Below, in pieces: positions 21,330 through 21,961 of a stretch of 21,961 bases of DNA. The position numbers and the translations under genes were made by a program. The stretch lies in contig CAMICF010000018.1 of NCBI GenBank assembly GCA_946222495.1, forward strand, positions 1-21,961, written 5' to 3'. The notes under the pieces are model-generated. The model ran no database searches and had not been told where the DNA came from. It was given only the letters and a program-made list of their open reading frames with translations. Position 1 is the first letter of the stretch. Each line of letters begins with the position of its first letter. The stretch is from an uncultured Janibacter sp. (GTDB lineage: Bacteria; Actinomycetota; Actinomycetes; Actinomycetales; Dermatophilaceae).

Positions 21330-21802
21330 GCGGTGCGACGTTCCCGTACCGACGCCGGGTGCACCACGCTCGGGGGGTGCAACTCGCTTCGCGCATCGTC
21401 GTGCTCGGGCTCGCGGCGCTCAGCGCGACGGCGCTGGTGATCGCGCGTCTGTGGCCCGTGTACTCCGTGGACTCCGGACCGACGACGTGCCTGTTTCGGA
21501 TCCTGACAGGGCTGCCCTGTCCGGCCTGCGGGATGACTCGCTCCTGGGTCCACCTGGCCCACGGGGACGTCGCTACGGCGTTCGAGTACAACCTGTTCGG
21601 GCCGCCGGGCATGGCGGTAGCGGTCGGCATTGTGGCGTACACAGCGGTCGCGCTCGTGCGGCGGCGGCGTCCGGAACGACTGCTCGACGTCGTCAGCCCG
21701 AAACTTGCACTGGGCCTCGTGGCCATGTGGATCGGGTACTCCGTCGTGAGGATGGTCAGTATCGGGATGGGGCAGGAGTACTTCGCGCTGGTCGTCTCGT
21801 GA
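21326..21802 (+). CDS. DUF2752-family membrane protein
   Basis: A 158-residue membrane protein. After a basic N-terminus and one membrane segment comes the family signature CLFRILTGLPCPACGMTRS (C55, C65, C68), then WVHLAHGDVATAFEYNLFGP and two further membrane segments. DUF2752 proteins are common in actinobacteria and other phyla; their function is unknown. It stands alone here and its link to the neighbours is unclear. The start is set by the ATGA overlap with the leader ORF and by the lack of other in-frame starts near the family N-terminus. Confidence 0.88.
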   Translation: MSGATFPYRRRVHHARGVQLASRIVVLGLAALSATALVIARLWPVYSVDSGPTTCLFRILTGLPCPACGMTRSWVHLAHGDVATAFEYNLFGPPGMAVAVGIVAYTAVALVRRRRPERLLDVVSPKLALGLVAMWIGYSVVRMVSIGMGQEYFALVVS

Positions 21803-21961
21803 GTCGAGGACGGCGCGTCCATACCAAGCTCGTCCTTGCAAGAGTGCAGTGCGGGAAATTGATGCGGTGGCGCAGCCACGCTCGGATGATCCCCATCGTG
21901 AATGGGCGCATCGAGTGGCGATGGTCACCCCACAATCACGGAGGGCCCGGAACCGGACGTC
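21803..21961. other. Right end of window, no gene seen
   Basis: A short plus-strand frame from the ATG at about 21877 is open to the window edge but is too short to judge. No repeat or RNA gene was recognised. Confidence 0.3.

Noticed and set aside
19799..21802. Plus-strand frame of over 660 codons spanning the NuoN-like gene and DUF2752
   Set aside because: Only its end is real (DUF2752 from 21326). The rest is an Arg/Gly-rich off-frame reading of the NuoN-like gene.
1..21961. tRNA, rRNA or riboswitch
   Set aside because: No cloverleaf-like segments, rRNA motifs or known riboswitch cores were recognised in the intergenic stretches by eye.

Overview
The window is high-GC DNA from an actinobacterium. 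Supporting traits are GTG/TTG starts, several promoters with apparently leaderless transcripts, and a CmtR-type regulator like that of mycobacteria. It is most likely a Micrococcales-like lineage, but genus cannot be fixed from sequence alone. Gene content is accessory: metal and sulfur stress genes, a serine resolvase with a res-like site, two gene remnants, and an unusual respiratory-type membrane cluster.

Layout. (1) 1-3136: a reactive-sulfur locus. A divergent promoter with a shared CsoR/CstR-type operator (ATACCCC-AG-GGGGTAT) drives a metallo-beta-lactamase/rhodanese fusion, a small Cys-rich protein and a TauE/SafE permease leftwards, and a DUF302 protein plus a CstR-like repressor rightwards. 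The set resembles the staphylococcal cst locus. (2) 3157-5272: a broken membrane-protein gene, a possible Tn3-type terminal repeat, a tnpR-like resolvase with res-like repeats, and an unrecognised 300-residue protein. (3) 5552-6504: cmtR-cadD, a cadmium/lead sensor and a cadmium transporter, followed by a strong hairpin and a frameshifted CDF (CzcD-like) remnant. (4) 6955-12900: a copper module with a two-component system, SHOCT membrane protein, Tat-exported multicopper oxidase, BNR-type lipoprotein, a 17-Cys four-helix-bundle copper-storage-like protein and a YdhK/DUF1541 lipoprotein. The last two flank a second CsoR-type operator. (5) 13018-21122: eight tightly packed or overlapping genes for a complex I-like membrane arm (A, a novel fusion protein, H, J, K, L, M, N). 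(6) 21288-21802: a DUF2752 membrane protein behind a possible 13-codon leaderless leader ORF.

The most unusual part is region 5. All proton-channel subunits are present and most key charged residues are kept. NuoE, F, G, I and genuine NuoB, C and D are absent. In their place is one 380-residue protein with NuoB-like and NuoD-like stretches but no N2-cluster cysteines, and with a His/Asp/Met-rich tandem repeat between them. NuoL carries a 26-residue unit repeated three times near its C-terminus. This looks like an ion-translocating complex with a different input partner, sitting directly downstream of copper-resistance genes.
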